From positions 1 to 38,773 of the forward strand of contig UBTA01000111.1 in NCBI GenBank assembly GCA_900468065.1: a stretch of 38,773 nucleotides of DNA. The letters are read 5' to 3'. Numbering within the stretch: the stretch's first letter is position 1; the number at the start of each line of letters is the position of its first letter. A model generated the notes under the pieces. It did not search any database. It had not been told where the DNA came from and was given only the letters and a program-made list of their open reading frames with translations. The stretch comes from Hyphomicrobiales bacterium (GTDB lineage: Bacteria > Pseudomonadota > Alphaproteobacteria > Rhizobiales > Rhizobiaceae). A program made the translations under genes and the position numbers. Positions 8,482-16,604 of this stretch are shown piece by piece.

Positions 8482-9258
8482 CTGGCTGCGGGCGCGGCTC
8501 TGCATCGTCAACGCTAGACGGGCGGTCGGCAGCACCGTCAGCGGCGCATATTGCGCCTCACGGTCGTCACCGAACATCATGCGCCGCTCGAACGGTTCCG
8601 AATCGAAGAATGGAAAGCGGGTGTAGAGCCAAGGCCGGATTTCGCGGACACGGGCAGCGAGAAGCGTGAGGTCGATGTTGTAGTTGCCGCAATTCTTTTG
8701 CGGCGAGACGATCGTGTCGGCATCGAAAACCCGCTTGTAGAAGGCCGCGTGCTGCGGCTTGACCAGCGACAGGCAGCGGTCGACGTCGAAATGCTCGGAC
8801 GCCATGGTGGCAACACGCAGGGTGAGATAGGGAATGGCCGGCATTTCCCGCAGGATTTCCGGATCGGCGGCAAGCCGGACCGGATCGATCAACGACAGGC
8901 CCGCATCCAGAAAACTGTCGATCTCCGCTCCAAAGACCGAACCCGACGAACTGATCCTATGCTCGGGCGTCACATGATGGACGCGCACAGTGCTGATCAG
9001 CCGTTCTTCGAAATAGATCCCGAAAACATAGGCATGACTGTCAAAATCGATGTCATCGATGAGCATCGTACCGGACAAGGGCAGTATATCGGCCATCTTG
9101 TAGGCCTTGAAACGGATGCGGGCGACATCTTCCATATCCTCGCCCGTCTCGACCCGGCGATATTCGACATGATCCAACAGTTCCAGCAATCGTTCTGAAA
9201 ACCTGTTCTGCTGCTCCGCTTTCATTTCATCAAACGCCCCCGTTGAAGGGGCATTCAT
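8476..9258 (-). CDS. FeeM/LuxI-like N-acyltransferase-fold protein
   Basis: This 260-residue protein resembles the N-acyl amino acid synthase (FeeM) and acyl-homoserine-lactone synthase group of GNAT folds. The N-terminal half has the synthase-like spacing ARIRFKAYKMADILP..., IDDIDFDSHAYVFGIYFEE and LISTVRVHHVTPEH (roughly 46-100). The C-terminal half has IPYLTLRVATMASEHF and HAAFYKRVFDAD, as in acyltransferases of this fold. Enzymes of this group transfer fatty acyl chains from acyl-carrier protein to amino compounds and make signal or lipid molecules; substrate and product are not evident here. The start is uncertain: ATG 9258 has a weak site, and the ATG at codon 12 has a G-rich stretch 11 nt upstream. 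The next gene upstream encodes a c-di-GMP-type protein. Confidence 0.7.
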   Translation of the reverse strand: MNAPSTGAFDEMKAEQQNRFSERLLELLDHVEYRRVETGEDMEDVARIRFKAYKMADILPLSGTMLIDDIDFDSHAYVFGIYFEERLISTVRVHHVTPEHRISSSGSVFGAEIDSFLDAGLSLIDPVRLAADPEILREMPAIPYLTLRVATMASEHFDVDRCLSLVKPQHAAFYKRVFDADTIVSPQKNCGNYNIDLTLLAARVREIRPWLYTRFPFFDSEPFERRMMFGDDREAQYAPLTVLPTARLALTMQSRARSQA

Positions 9259-9321
9259 CTTCCAAACGGAGGCACCTCACAATGTTTTAATAGATTATTA
9301 AGCATAAACCATTTGTTAAGG

Positions 9322-9336
9322 TTAACAGACAGTTAA
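9322..9336. promoter_or_regulatory. CtrA-like box TTAA-N7-TTAA upstream of the FeeM-like gene
   Basis: TTAA-CAGACAG-TTAA matches the full CtrA recognition pattern known in alphaproteobacteria. It lies 64-78 bp upstream of the 9258 start, in an AT-rich stretch. It also sits inside a near-perfect inverted repeat of AGCATAAAC (9301) and GTTAATGCT (9332). Confidence 0.4.
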
Positions 9337-9451
9337 TGCTAAATTTCCGTTGGATCTTTTGACCGCGTAACACCTTGAAACAGGTGATACTCCGATGTCA
9401 CGGGCGATCCCGCGATTGGGTCACAAGCAAGAGCAGAGAATGGCTGAAAGG

Positions 9452-11761
9452 CTACGCGGTGCGCCGATTGCGCCGTTTTGGCACGGAAAGCTTCTTCAGC
9501 AATGTGTCCGACAGGCTTTCAATCGCCAGCGACGGCAAGGGCGCAGCGAAGACATAACCCTGGATCAGGTCGGCACATTTATACTGATTGATCAGCGCCA
9601 GTTGATCATTGGTCTCGACCCCTTCGATGACGATTTTCAACCCAAGCTCGCGCGACAGGTTGACCATGCCGCGCAGAAGCTTGAAGCGACGCGCGTCCTC
9701 GCGGATATTGCGCACGAAGGAGCGGTCGATCTTAATGATATCGAGCGGCAGCGCATCGAGATAACTGAGGCTCGAATATCCCGTTCCGAAATCATCGATG
9801 GCAATGGTGATGCCGCGAGCGCGCAGCTCCTGGAGGATCGTCTGCACCTTGGCCGCCTCTTCCATCAGGCAGCTTTCCGTCACTTCAAGATGAAGCCGGG
9901 ACGGATCCAACCCGGTTTCGGACAGAATATCCGTGACGATCGGGATGATTTCGCCATTGCGCAGATCAAGGACGGAGAGATTGACGGAAACGGCGATATG
10001 ACTGGGCCAGTTCAAACAATCGAGGCAGGCCTGGCGCAGCATGAATTTGGTGATGCTGGAAACGACACCGATTTCCTCGGCCAACTGAATGAACACATCC
10101 GGCGGGACCGGACCGCGCTCGGGGTGGGTCCATCGCGCCAGCGCCTCGCAGCATTCGATGCGCGAACCGTCGGCGAGGAACATCGGCTGATAGGCAACCG
10201 ACAGCCCGCCGGTCTCAATAGCCTCGCGCAGATCGGTCTTGAGTTTCTGCCGGTCGAGATAATTCGCATCCATTTCCGCTTCGAACGCGGTGCAGCTTCC
10301 CTTTTCGCGGCTCTTGCTTTCAAACAGCGCAAGGTCGGCCTTGATCTGCATGTCTTCAAGACGGAAATCGGAACTATCGGCAATCACATAGCCGGCGCTC
10401 ATCGAGATATTGAAGGTAAAGCCGCTGGCGAGATAGGCGCCGCGCATCTGCGCATGCACGGATCGCATCCGCTCTTCAAGGAAACGCCGGTTGTTTTCAC
10501 CGGAAAAGAACAGAACGAATTCGTCGCCCATCAGGCGTGCCGCAATCGCCTTGTCCCCCGTCACCTTCTTCAATCGTTCAGAGATCGCGCACAGCAGTCT
10601 GTCACCGACGACATGGCCGCGCGTATCGTTGACGTGCTTGAACTCGGCGACATCGAGAACCATGAAACCCGCCAGGCCAGTGCGGTTTTGATCGATCAGC
10701 GCATTGTTGACCAGTTCGCCGAAATAGTCGCGATTGGGCAGGCCGGTCAGCGTATCGAAGCGGACCATCTGCAGAATCTTCCGTTCCGCCCGCACGCGTG
10801 CCGTCACATCTTCGAAGATCAGCACGACACCGCCATCGGCCCGGCGGCTAGCGGAGAATTCAAGAAACAGGTCGTCGGAAAACGGGATGAGCGCGCGCGA
10901 CTGCATGCCCTGCATCAATTGGCCCAGCTGTTTCAGGACCTGCTTGGCCTGATCCTGCTCCAGAAACGTATGGCGAACGCCATAGCGCAGCACGGCATCG
11001 AGATGGCAATCCTTGAGGCGTTCCCGGTCGCCCAGATTGAGAAGCTCACAGGCCCGCCGGTTGGCGACCAGGATGCGGTTGTCGGCGTCCAGCATGAACA
11101 AGCCATGCGGCATATTGTTGAGGGCAAGATCGAAACGGCCGGCGATCGTCGATATCTCACGCGCAGCCAGCACATTCTTGTGCAGGGTTTCGCGTACGCC
11201 GCGCGCCATCGACCAGGTTGTGAGAATGAACGGCACCATCAGAACCGCCAGCAAGGCCATGTAACCGTCCATTAGGCCGAGTAGGCCAAGGATGATAGGG
11301 CTACAGGCAGACAGGGACATCACGACCACCGCGCGCGCCGAGCCGTAGTTGCGGCCAACGAGGGAAACCATGGTGGCGAGCGTTACGGCAATGCAGGCGA
11401 GTTCGGCAAACGGGTCCCGGCTGACCAGAATGGCATAGCCACAGGCGGTGCCCAGCGTGATGGTGGCGCAGACACCACCGGCATTATAGCGGTTTTCCCA
11501 GCGGCGAATGCCTTCAAAGTCCAGCGAGACTAGGTTTTCGCGGTCGAACCGGCGCATGTCGATACCGCGGACGAACCAGATCAGGACAATCGCAACCGTG
11601 CAGCCGACGAAAAAAGGATCGCTGGTTTTTGCAAAGACGAGCAGGAATGTCACGGCATGCGACAGCATGCCGATCAACAATGTCTGGCGGTAATCGTAGA
11701 GCGAGCTTACGAACGAAAGATACACATCGGTCGGAAGAGCGCTCTGTTCATTTGACTTCAT
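9452..11761 (-). CDS. Membrane PAS-GGDEF-EAL protein, probable c-di-GMP phosphodiesterase
   Basis: This 769-residue protein begins with about six transmembrane helices (roughly 25-184), followed by a PAS-like domain (211-320, ALNNMPHGLFMLDADNRILVAN). Next come a GGDEF domain (331-495) and an EAL domain (505-755). The GGDEF signature is degenerate, reading MGDEF at 411-415, so cyclase activity is doubtful. The EAL domain keeps its catalytic set: EAL 539-541, Asn594, Glu626, DDFGTGYSSL 656-665, Lys677, Glu713 and Gln734. I infer a c-di-GMP phosphodiesterase whose GGDEF may bind GTP as a regulator. It lies upstream of the FeeM-like gene with a 193-bp gap, so separate promoters are likely. Confidence 0.93.
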   Translation of the reverse strand: MKSNEQSALPTDVYLSFVSSLYDYRQTLLIGMLSHAVTFLLVFAKTSDPFFVGCTVAIVLIWFVRGIDMRRFDRENLVSLDFEGIRRWENRYNAGGVCATITLGTACGYAILVSRDPFAELACIAVTLATMVSLVGRNYGSARAVVVMSLSACSPIILGLLGLMDGYMALLAVLMVPFILTTWSMARGVRETLHKNVLAAREISTIAGRFDLALNNMPHGLFMLDADNRILVANRRACELLNLGDRERLKDCHLDAVLRYGVRHTFLEQDQAKQVLKQLGQLMQGMQSRALIPFSDDLFLEFSASRRADGGVVLIFEDVTARVRAERKILQMVRFDTLTGLPNRDYFGELVNNALIDQNRTGLAGFMVLDVAEFKHVNDTRGHVVGDRLLCAISERLKKVTGDKAIAARLMGDEFVLFFSGENNRRFLEERMRSVHAQMRGAYLASGFTFNISMSAGYVIADSSDFRLEDMQIKADLALFESKSREKGSCTAFEAEMDANYLDRQKLKTDLREAIETGGLSVAYQPMFLADGSRIECCEALARWTHPERGPVPPDVFIQLAEEIGVVSSITKFMLRQACLDCLNWPSHIAVSVNLSVLDLRNGEIIPIVTDILSETGLDPSRLHLEVTESCLMEEAAKVQTILQELRARGITIAIDDFGTGYSSLSYLDALPLDIIKIDRSFVRNIREDARRFKLLRGMVNLSRELGLKIVIEGVETNDQLALINQYKCADLIQGYVFAAPLPSLAIESLSDTLLKKLSVPKRRNRRTA

Positions 11762-11878
11762 GAACCCCCTGCTCCGGTTTGGCGAAGTGTTATTCCCGAG
11801 GGTTTAACGAAAGATTTCGCGCGCTTACCGGAAAAAATCTTCCCATATATTACGTGGCATGGTCCAGATGCTGCGTTA

Positions 11879-11892
11879 TTGAAATATTTCAA
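11879..11892. promoter_or_regulatory. Perfect 14-bp palindrome TTGAAATATTTCAA
   Basis: The palindrome lies about 118 bp upstream of the GGDEF-EAL gene and 300 bp upstream of the C26 hydrolase gene. Its length and symmetry suggest a dimeric regulator site; no regulator can be named. Confidence 0.35.
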
Positions 11893-12070
11893 CCCAGTAT
11901 TGCAGACCTCCCTAAACACTGTTGCTTTTCCGCAACCTTGCATAGATTCGGCCGTAAGCAGGCTATTCGACGCCTTCGGCCTGGAGATTTCTTGAAGATG
12001 GGCTCGCTCTTTTATCTGCGCGAATGGTTACTGCAATTCTAAAGGATATAGCCAATTCTTGCCCGTCTGA

Positions 12071-12095
12071 CCGCCGGCTGCGGCGGCTAGCATTT
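12071..12095 (+). terminator. Orphan terminator-like hairpin
   Basis: CCGCCG (12071-12076) and CGGCGG (12081-12086) pair around GCTG, followed after 5-6 nt by TTTTT. It lies before the 12193 gene, so it would end a transcript starting inside the intergenic region. Confidence 0.45.
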
Positions 12096-12192
12096 TTCTT
12101 CAACGCAGTTGACTTTATAGTGCGGCTGACGGCAATGGCTTGACAGGACAGATCACAGCCATGACTCGCCAGACGCATAGGTGGAGACCCGC

Positions 12193-12951
12193 ATGCCTAA
12201 GCCCGTTGTTGCCATACCCGCTGACTTCAGGACATTCGACGGCAATGTCTGGCATGCCACGCCGCATCAATATGTTCGTGCTGCCGTCGAAGGTTCCGGC
12301 GTGATGACATTCCTCGTGCCAGCGCTCGAGAGCGGCAATGATGCCGACGAAATCCTCGACCGGGTGGATGGCGTTCTTGTCAGTGGATCACGCACCAACG
12401 TGCACCCCTCCCTGTATGGACAGGACGCGACGGAAGCCGATGGGCCTTTCGATCCGGGCCGTGATGCAACAAGCCTGCCGCTGATCCGGCGCGCGCTGGA
12501 ACGCGGCGTGCCGCTGCTCGCCATCTGCCGCGGCATTCAGGAACTGAACGTTGCGCTGGGCGGCACGCTGGCAAGCGAAATCCAGGACATGCCCGGCATT
12601 TCGGATCACCGCAAGCCGGACGTGCCGGAGCTCGATATCGCCTATGGCATCCGCCAGAATGTCATCGTCAAGGAAGGCAGCTGTCTGGCTTCGGTTCTCG
12701 GCGCCGGCGCAGTGCAGGTGAATTCGCTGCACCGGCAGGCAATCTCGAAGGCCGCTCCGCGCCTGGCCGTCGAAGCAGTCGCCGAAGACGGCACGATCGA
12801 GGCCGTATCGGTTATGGACGCCAAGGCCTTTGCCGTCGGCGTGCAATGGCATCCGGAATACTGGGTCGGCAAGGACGCGCCGTCCTCGACCTTGTTTCAG
12901 GCATTCGGGGATGCCGTTCGCGCCTATGCGGCGGCGAAAGTGAAGGTCTGA
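12193..12951 (+). CDS. Gamma-glutamyl-gamma-aminobutyrate hydrolase family (class C26) protein
   Basis: This 252-residue protein belongs to the class I glutamine amidotransferase-like C26 peptidases, whose known members include PuuD, which cleaves gamma-glutamyl-GABA in putrescine degradation. The nucleophile is Cys112 in LLAICRGIQELN and the His/Glu pair is His220/Glu222 in QWHPEYW. The GSRTNVHPSLYG segment is also typical. The ATG 12193 with GGAG upstream is preferred over the GTG at 12181, which would place the Shine-Dalgarno inside the gene. No other puu genes adjoin, so the substrate is open. It converges on the next gene with only 5 bp between stop codons. Confidence 0.85.
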   Translation: MPKPVVAIPADFRTFDGNVWHATPHQYVRAAVEGSGVMTFLVPALESGNDADEILDRVDGVLVSGSRTNVHPSLYGQDATEADGPFDPGRDATSLPLIRRALERGVPLLAICRGIQELNVALGGTLASEIQDMPGISDHRKPDVPELDIAYGIRQNVIVKEGSCLASVLGAGAVQVNSLHRQAISKAAPRLAVEAVAEDGTIEAVSVMDAKAFAVGVQWHPEYWVGKDAPSSTLFQAFGDAVRAYAAAKVKV

Positions 12952-12966
12952 CGGCTTTAAGCCGTC
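12950..12966. terminator. Palindrome shared by two convergent stop codons
   Basis: GACGGCTTTAAGCCGTC is a 17-bp perfect inverted repeat spanning the TGA of the C26 gene (12949-12951) and the TAA of the dehydrogenase gene (12957-12959). It probably acts as a bidirectional stop or stabilising hairpin, although the following T run is short. Confidence 0.5.
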
Positions 12967-13928
12967 TTCCGTTTGAACGGAGTTTCTGCGACAGGTGTCA
13001 ATGCAGCACCCGTTTCGAACCACGCGACGAGATTATCCACCACCAGATCGGCCATCGCATTGCGTGTCGCCTGCGAGGCGGAGCCGACATGGGGCAGCAG
13101 CGCGGCATTCGGCAGCGCCAGCAGGGCTTCTGGAACATGAGGCTCGTTCTCGAAGACATCGAGGCCGGCAGCAGCGATGACGCCGCGCTGAAGCGCATCG
13201 GCAAGCGCTGCCTCGTCCACGGTCGTTCCGCGCCCGACATTGATGACAACGCCCTGCGGCCCCAAGGCTTCCAGAACCTCGGCATTGACTGTTCTGCGGG
13301 TGCTTTCGGTGCCGGGCACGATCACGACGATCGTATCGACCGCTTCTGCCATCCCCTTGAGCGTCGGATAATGGGTATAGGCCAGCCCCTCGCGCGGCGT
13401 GCGGGTGTGATAGGCGATGGAGACGCCGAAAGCTTCCAGCCGCTTGGCAATCGCCAGCCCGATACGGCCGAGACCGTAAAGGCCGACCGTGCGGCCGCGC
13501 AGCGTCAGCGGCGATAGCGCGAAGGCGCCATCCTTCGCCCAGCGGCCCTGGCGCAGCCACTGTTCGGCCGCCGGAAAACGCCGCAATGTGTTGAGCAGCA
13601 GGCCGATTGCCGTGTCAGCCACTTCTTCGGTCAGCACATCCGGCGTGTTGGTAACGACAACACCGCGCTTGGCCGCATGGCCGGCATCGACGCCATCATA
13701 GCCGACGCCGAAATTGGCGATGATTTCGAGGTTCGGGAAGGCGTCGATGAAACCGGCCGGGATTTTGCCCTGGACGGCGATACCGGCAACACCGGATGCA
13801 AGGTCACCCGTCACCAGCGTCGGATCGGCGGCCGCGACGAAAACAGGCTCGAAATCATCCGGCAAACGGTCGAGCACGCGCTGGCTCATTTTTCCGGGCA
13901 CGAGAATACGCGGGCGGCCGTTGGGCAT
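12957..13928 (-). CDS. D-isomer-specific 2-hydroxyacid dehydrogenase
   Basis: This 323-residue NAD(P)-dependent dehydrogenase interconverts 2-hydroxyacids and 2-ketoacids, probably glyoxylate or hydroxypyruvate in this subgroup. The nucleotide-binding motif GLGRIG is at 152-157. The catalytic residues are Arg233 (NVGRG), Glu262 (ENEPHV) and His280 (LPHVGSAS), all present. The ATG at 13928 follows AAGGAG. It lies 28 bp downstream of a LacI-type regulator gene on the same strand, so the two are probably co-transcribed. The exact substrate cannot be read from sequence. Confidence 0.9.
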   Translation of the reverse strand: MPNGRPRILVPGKMSQRVLDRLPDDFEPVFVAAADPTLVTGDLASGVAGIAVQGKIPAGFIDAFPNLEIIANFGVGYDGVDAGHAAKRGVVVTNTPDVLTEEVADTAIGLLLNTLRRFPAAEQWLRQGRWAKDGAFALSPLTLRGRTVGLYGLGRIGLAIAKRLEAFGVSIAYHTRTPREGLAYTHYPTLKGMAEAVDTIVVIVPGTESTRRTVNAEVLEALGPQGVVINVGRGTTVDEAALADALQRGVIAAAGLDVFENEPHVPEALLALPNAALLPHVGSASQATRNAMADLVVDNLVAWFETGAALTPVAETPFKRKTA

Positions 13929-13956
13929 GATTTGCTCCTTGCGGAATTGGGTCTGA

Positions 13957-14985
13957 TTATTCGGTGGGATTGGGCCGGAGCGGGCCGGTCGATTGGCGGA
14001 TCCGCATTTCGGGCTTGATTAGGTGGATACCATCCGGCTCGTGGCTGCCGTTCAACTTATCGAGCAAAGCACGCGCGGCACTGCGGCCGACGTCGGACTG
14101 GCCGTTCCAGACGGTGGTCAGCGCCGGCGTCGAGATCGAGGCTTCCTCGAGGTCATCGTAACCAGTGACCGACACATCGCGGCCGGGCACCAGGCCGGCA
14201 CGGGCGATACCGTTCATCATGCCGATGGCGACGAGATCATTCCAGCAGACCACAGCTGTCGGCTTCTGCGGCAGCGACAGCAGATGAACAGCGGCCTCGA
14301 AGCCGCCCTGCATGGAGCGCGGACCGGGAATGCGCAGGTCCGGATCGACATCGATATTGGCCTTGCGCAGCGCGTTGACGTAACCCTGATAGCGATCACG
14401 ACCGGTCGAGGTCTGGTCCGTGCCGCCGACCATGGCGATGACCCGGTGGCCAAGACTGATCAGATGGTTGGTGGCAAGCGAGATGCCGTAAGCGTCGTCG
14501 CCGCGGAAAATCGGCACGTCCACGCCTTCGATCGAGCGGGCGATCAGGATGGCGGGCATGCCGTTGTCCTCCGCCAGCCGGATATCCTCCGGCGGCGTGC
14601 CGATGGCCGGCGACATGATGACGCCGTCGCCACCTAACTGCAGCAGCGTCTCGATAAAGGCGCGCTGCTTTTCGACGGAATCGTAATGGTTGGACAGAAT
14701 GAAGGTCTGCCGGTCGCGGTCGAGTTCGGCTTCGATGGCTTTGAGGATTTCGCCGTAGAACGGGTTCATGATGTCGTGCACCACGACGCCGATGATGCCG
14801 GAGCGGGAGGTCCGAAGGCTGGCGGCGCGGCGGTTATAGATATAGCCGAGTGCGCGGGCCTGATCCTTGATCTTGTCGCGGGTCATGGCGGCAACAAGCG
14901 GACTATCGCGCAATGCCAATGAAACGGTTGCCGTGGACACACCAAGCGTTTCCGCAATGGTGGAGAGTTTGATCTTCTGCGCCAC
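13957..14985 (-). CDS. LacI-family transcriptional regulator
   Basis: This 342-residue repressor has an N-terminal LacI helix-turn-helix (KLSTIAETLGVSTATVSLAL, residues 6-25) with the hinge helix near RRAASLRTSRSG. A periplasmic-binding-protein-like ligand domain follows (IGVVVHDIMNPFYGEIL to VTGYDDLEEASISTPALTTV). The GTG start at 14985 has GGGGG four nt upstream. The ligand is probably a sugar or a sugar-derived acid, given the family and the linked 2-hydroxyacid dehydrogenase. Confidence 0.93.
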   Translation of the reverse strand: MAQKIKLSTIAETLGVSTATVSLALRDSPLVAAMTRDKIKDQARALGYIYNRRAASLRTSRSGIIGVVVHDIMNPFYGEILKAIEAELDRDRQTFILSNHYDSVEKQRAFIETLLQLGGDGVIMSPAIGTPPEDIRLAEDNGMPAILIARSIEGVDVPIFRGDDAYGISLATNHLISLGHRVIAMVGGTDQTSTGRDRYQGYVNALRKANIDVDPDLRIPGPRSMQGGFEAAVHLLSLPQKPTAVVCWNDLVAIGMMNGIARAGLVPGRDVSVTGYDDLEEASISTPALTTVWNGQSDVGRSAARALLDKLNGSHEPDGIHLIKPEMRIRQSTGPLRPNPTE

Positions 14986-15022
14986 GTTTCCCCCTCAGAT
15001 ATCCCGGCTCAATACCGCTATT

Positions 15023-15048
15023 TTTAAATCCTCTTTAAACTGTTTAAA
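15023..15048. promoter_or_regulatory. TTTAAA cluster upstream of the LacI regulator
   Basis: TTTAAA occurs at 15023, 15034 and 15043; the last two form the palindrome TTTAAACTGTTTAAA. TTAA-N7-TTAA (15024-15038) is also present, a CtrA-like spacing. The site lies 38-63 bp upstream of the regulator start and may be its promoter or autoregulatory operator. Confidence 0.35.
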
Positions 15049-15090
15049 TTGCCGCCGCAATCGCCAATTAAGGCAGGATCGGAGGAAGAG

Positions 15091-15591
15091 CTATTCTGTA
15101 TCAGCCGTGCCCTGAAGATTGCCATCGACGGCGCGCAACAACTTCATCAGGGTCTTGATCTGCTTTTCGCTCAGGCCCTTGGTCGCCATGTCTTCTGAGG
15201 TCTTGCCCGCTTCGGCAATGGTCTGCAGGCGGTCCCGGCCAAGCGTGGTGAGATAGACCTTGGTCAGCCGGGCATCCTCGTCGTCAGCCCGGCGCTCCAG
15301 AAACCCCTGAGCTTCCATGCGGCCAACGGTACGCGTCATGGTCGGTGCCTTGACGCCGAGCTTCATCGCCAGGACACCGGCTGTCAGGCCGTCCGTCTCG
15401 GCCAGCGCCAGCATGACGCCATCCTGCCCGGCATAGAGCCCGCTTTCGAGGAGATTGCGCGACAGCACCGTGCGCATCGAGCGCGCCGCCTGCACCAGCA
15501 CCGATGCAAGATCCTGCGCGTGGACTTCGACGTCGGGACGCTTTTTCTTGCCGCCCTTGGCTTTCTTTTCGGCCTTGCTCTTCTTTCCCAT
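15091..15591 (-). CDS. MarR-family transcriptional regulator
   Basis: This 166-residue protein has a Lys-rich N-terminal extension (MGKKSKAEKKAKGGKKKRPD) followed by a MarR winged-helix domain. The recognition helix region is LAMKLGVKAPTMTRTVGRMEAQGFLERRA and the wing is DDEDARLTKVYLT. The start at 15591 has GGAGG seven nt upstream; a longer frame to 15717 overlaps the divergent gene and is rejected. It is divergent from the creatininase-family gene with 94 bp between starts, so it probably regulates that gene and itself. Confidence 0.9.
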   Translation of the reverse strand: MGKKSKAEKKAKGGKKKRPDVEVHAQDLASVLVQAARSMRTVLSRNLLESGLYAGQDGVMLALAETDGLTAGVLAMKLGVKAPTMTRTVGRMEAQGFLERRADDEDARLTKVYLTTLGRDRLQTIAEAGKTSEDMATKGLSEKQIKTLMKLLRAVDGNLQGTADTE

Positions 15592-15631
15592 CGGTCCTCC
15601 ACCAAATTTCTTGCACGGCCATCCGTCACCT

Positions 15632-15655
15632 GTATGACTCGAATGACCTTCATAC
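15632..15655. promoter_or_regulatory. Candidate MarR operator
   Basis: GTATGA-N12-TCATAC forms an inverted repeat in the 94-bp divergent intergenic region. It also holds the direct repeat ATGAC at 15635 and 15643. Confidence 0.4.
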
Positions 15656-15685
15656 CGCAAGTACAACCGAAAGGCTCTCAGGAGC

Positions 15686-16477
15686 ATGACAGTCCCCGCA
15701 CCGCGTTGGAAAGACAATGTTTCCGAGCTTCAACCCGCCGAAAGAGCGGACTGGATCGCGGTGCTGCCGCTCGGCGCCCATGAGCAGCACGGACCGCACC
15801 TGCCGTTCGAAACCGATACGCTGATTGCCGAAGGGCTCGTTGAACGGCTCATCGCCCGCCTGCCACCGGCCCTGCCCGTCACCGTTCTGCCAACGGAGCC
15901 TATCGGCTATTCGATCGAGCACTTGGATGTCGAAGGCACGCGTTCGCTGGGCTTCGACGAAGCAGTGCAGCGCTGGCTCGGCATTGCACAGAATCTCAAC
16001 GAACAAGGCATCCGCAAATTTGTCATGCTGAACGCTCATGGCGGCAATTCACCGCTGATGACCATTGTCGCGACGGAAGCGCGGGTAAGGTTCGGCATGC
16101 TGGCGGTAGCCACAAGCTGGACCCGGTTCGGGCAACCGATCGGTTGGATCAGACCGGAAGACAAGGTGATCGATATTCACGGCGGCGATATCGAAACGTC
16201 GGTAATGCTGGCGATGTACCCGGACAAAGTGGATATGGCGAAGGCGCAGCGCTTCGCCTCGCGCCAATCTGACTTTGCCAGAAGTTTCAAGCATCTGCGC
16301 GCCTATGGCCCGCACGCCTTCGGCTGGAAGATGTCGGACCTGAACAAGCAAGGTGTTGCCGGTGACGCGTCGGCTGCAACGGCTAAGCGCGGTGAGCAGC
16401 TGATTGCCCATGCGTTGAACGGCATTGTCGAATTGCTGGAGGACGTTGCCGCCTTCGATCTCTCAACCTTGCGCTAG
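15686..16477 (+). CDS. Creatininase-family amidohydrolase
   Basis: This 263-residue enzyme of the creatininase family acts on cyclic amides, with two metal ions. The expected metal ligands are in place: Glu33 and His35 (GAHEQHG), Asp44 (FETDT), His118 (NAHGGN) and Glu170 (HGGDIETS). Family members include creatininase and formamide hydrolases of cofactor pathways; the substrate is not certain. CAGGAG lies just upstream of the ATG. It faces the MarR regulator. Creatinine breakdown would feed the sarcosine oxidase at the left end of the window, but that link is only suggestive. Confidence 0.88.
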   Translation: MTVPAPRWKDNVSELQPAERADWIAVLPLGAHEQHGPHLPFETDTLIAEGLVERLIARLPPALPVTVLPTEPIGYSIEHLDVEGTRSLGFDEAVQRWLGIAQNLNEQGIRKFVMLNAHGGNSPLMTIVATEARVRFGMLAVATSWTRFGQPIGWIRPEDKVIDIHGGDIETSVMLAMYPDKVDMAKAQRFASRQSDFARSFKHLRAYGPHAFGWKMSDLNKQGVAGDASAATAKRGEQLIAHALNGIVELLEDVAAFDLSTLR

Positions 16478-16604
16478 CAACAGCCCTATCCGATACGCAG
16501 AAAAACGGCGTGAAGATCGCGCCCGCATTTGCGCTGGGGCTTTCCATCTCCTATATCAGCGATAACCCCGTGCCCGAAGGCATTCCGATTTTTCCGAGGT
16601 TCCC

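Larger units (their letters stand above)
11762..12192. other. Intergenic region between divergent genes, with palindrome and orphan terminator
   Basis: These 431 bp hold no convincing protein gene. They contain the 14-bp perfect palindrome TTGAAATATTTCAA at 11879-11892 and, at 12071-12095, a plus-strand terminator-like hairpin that has no plus-strand gene in front of it. The ribosome binding site GGAG of the next gene lies at 12183-12186. Confidence 0.6.

Noticed and set aside
9395..11275. 626-codon plus-strand frame opposite the GGDEF-EAL gene
   Set aside because: The minus-strand protein has full catalytic motifs; the plus-strand frame has no domains, so it is antisense.
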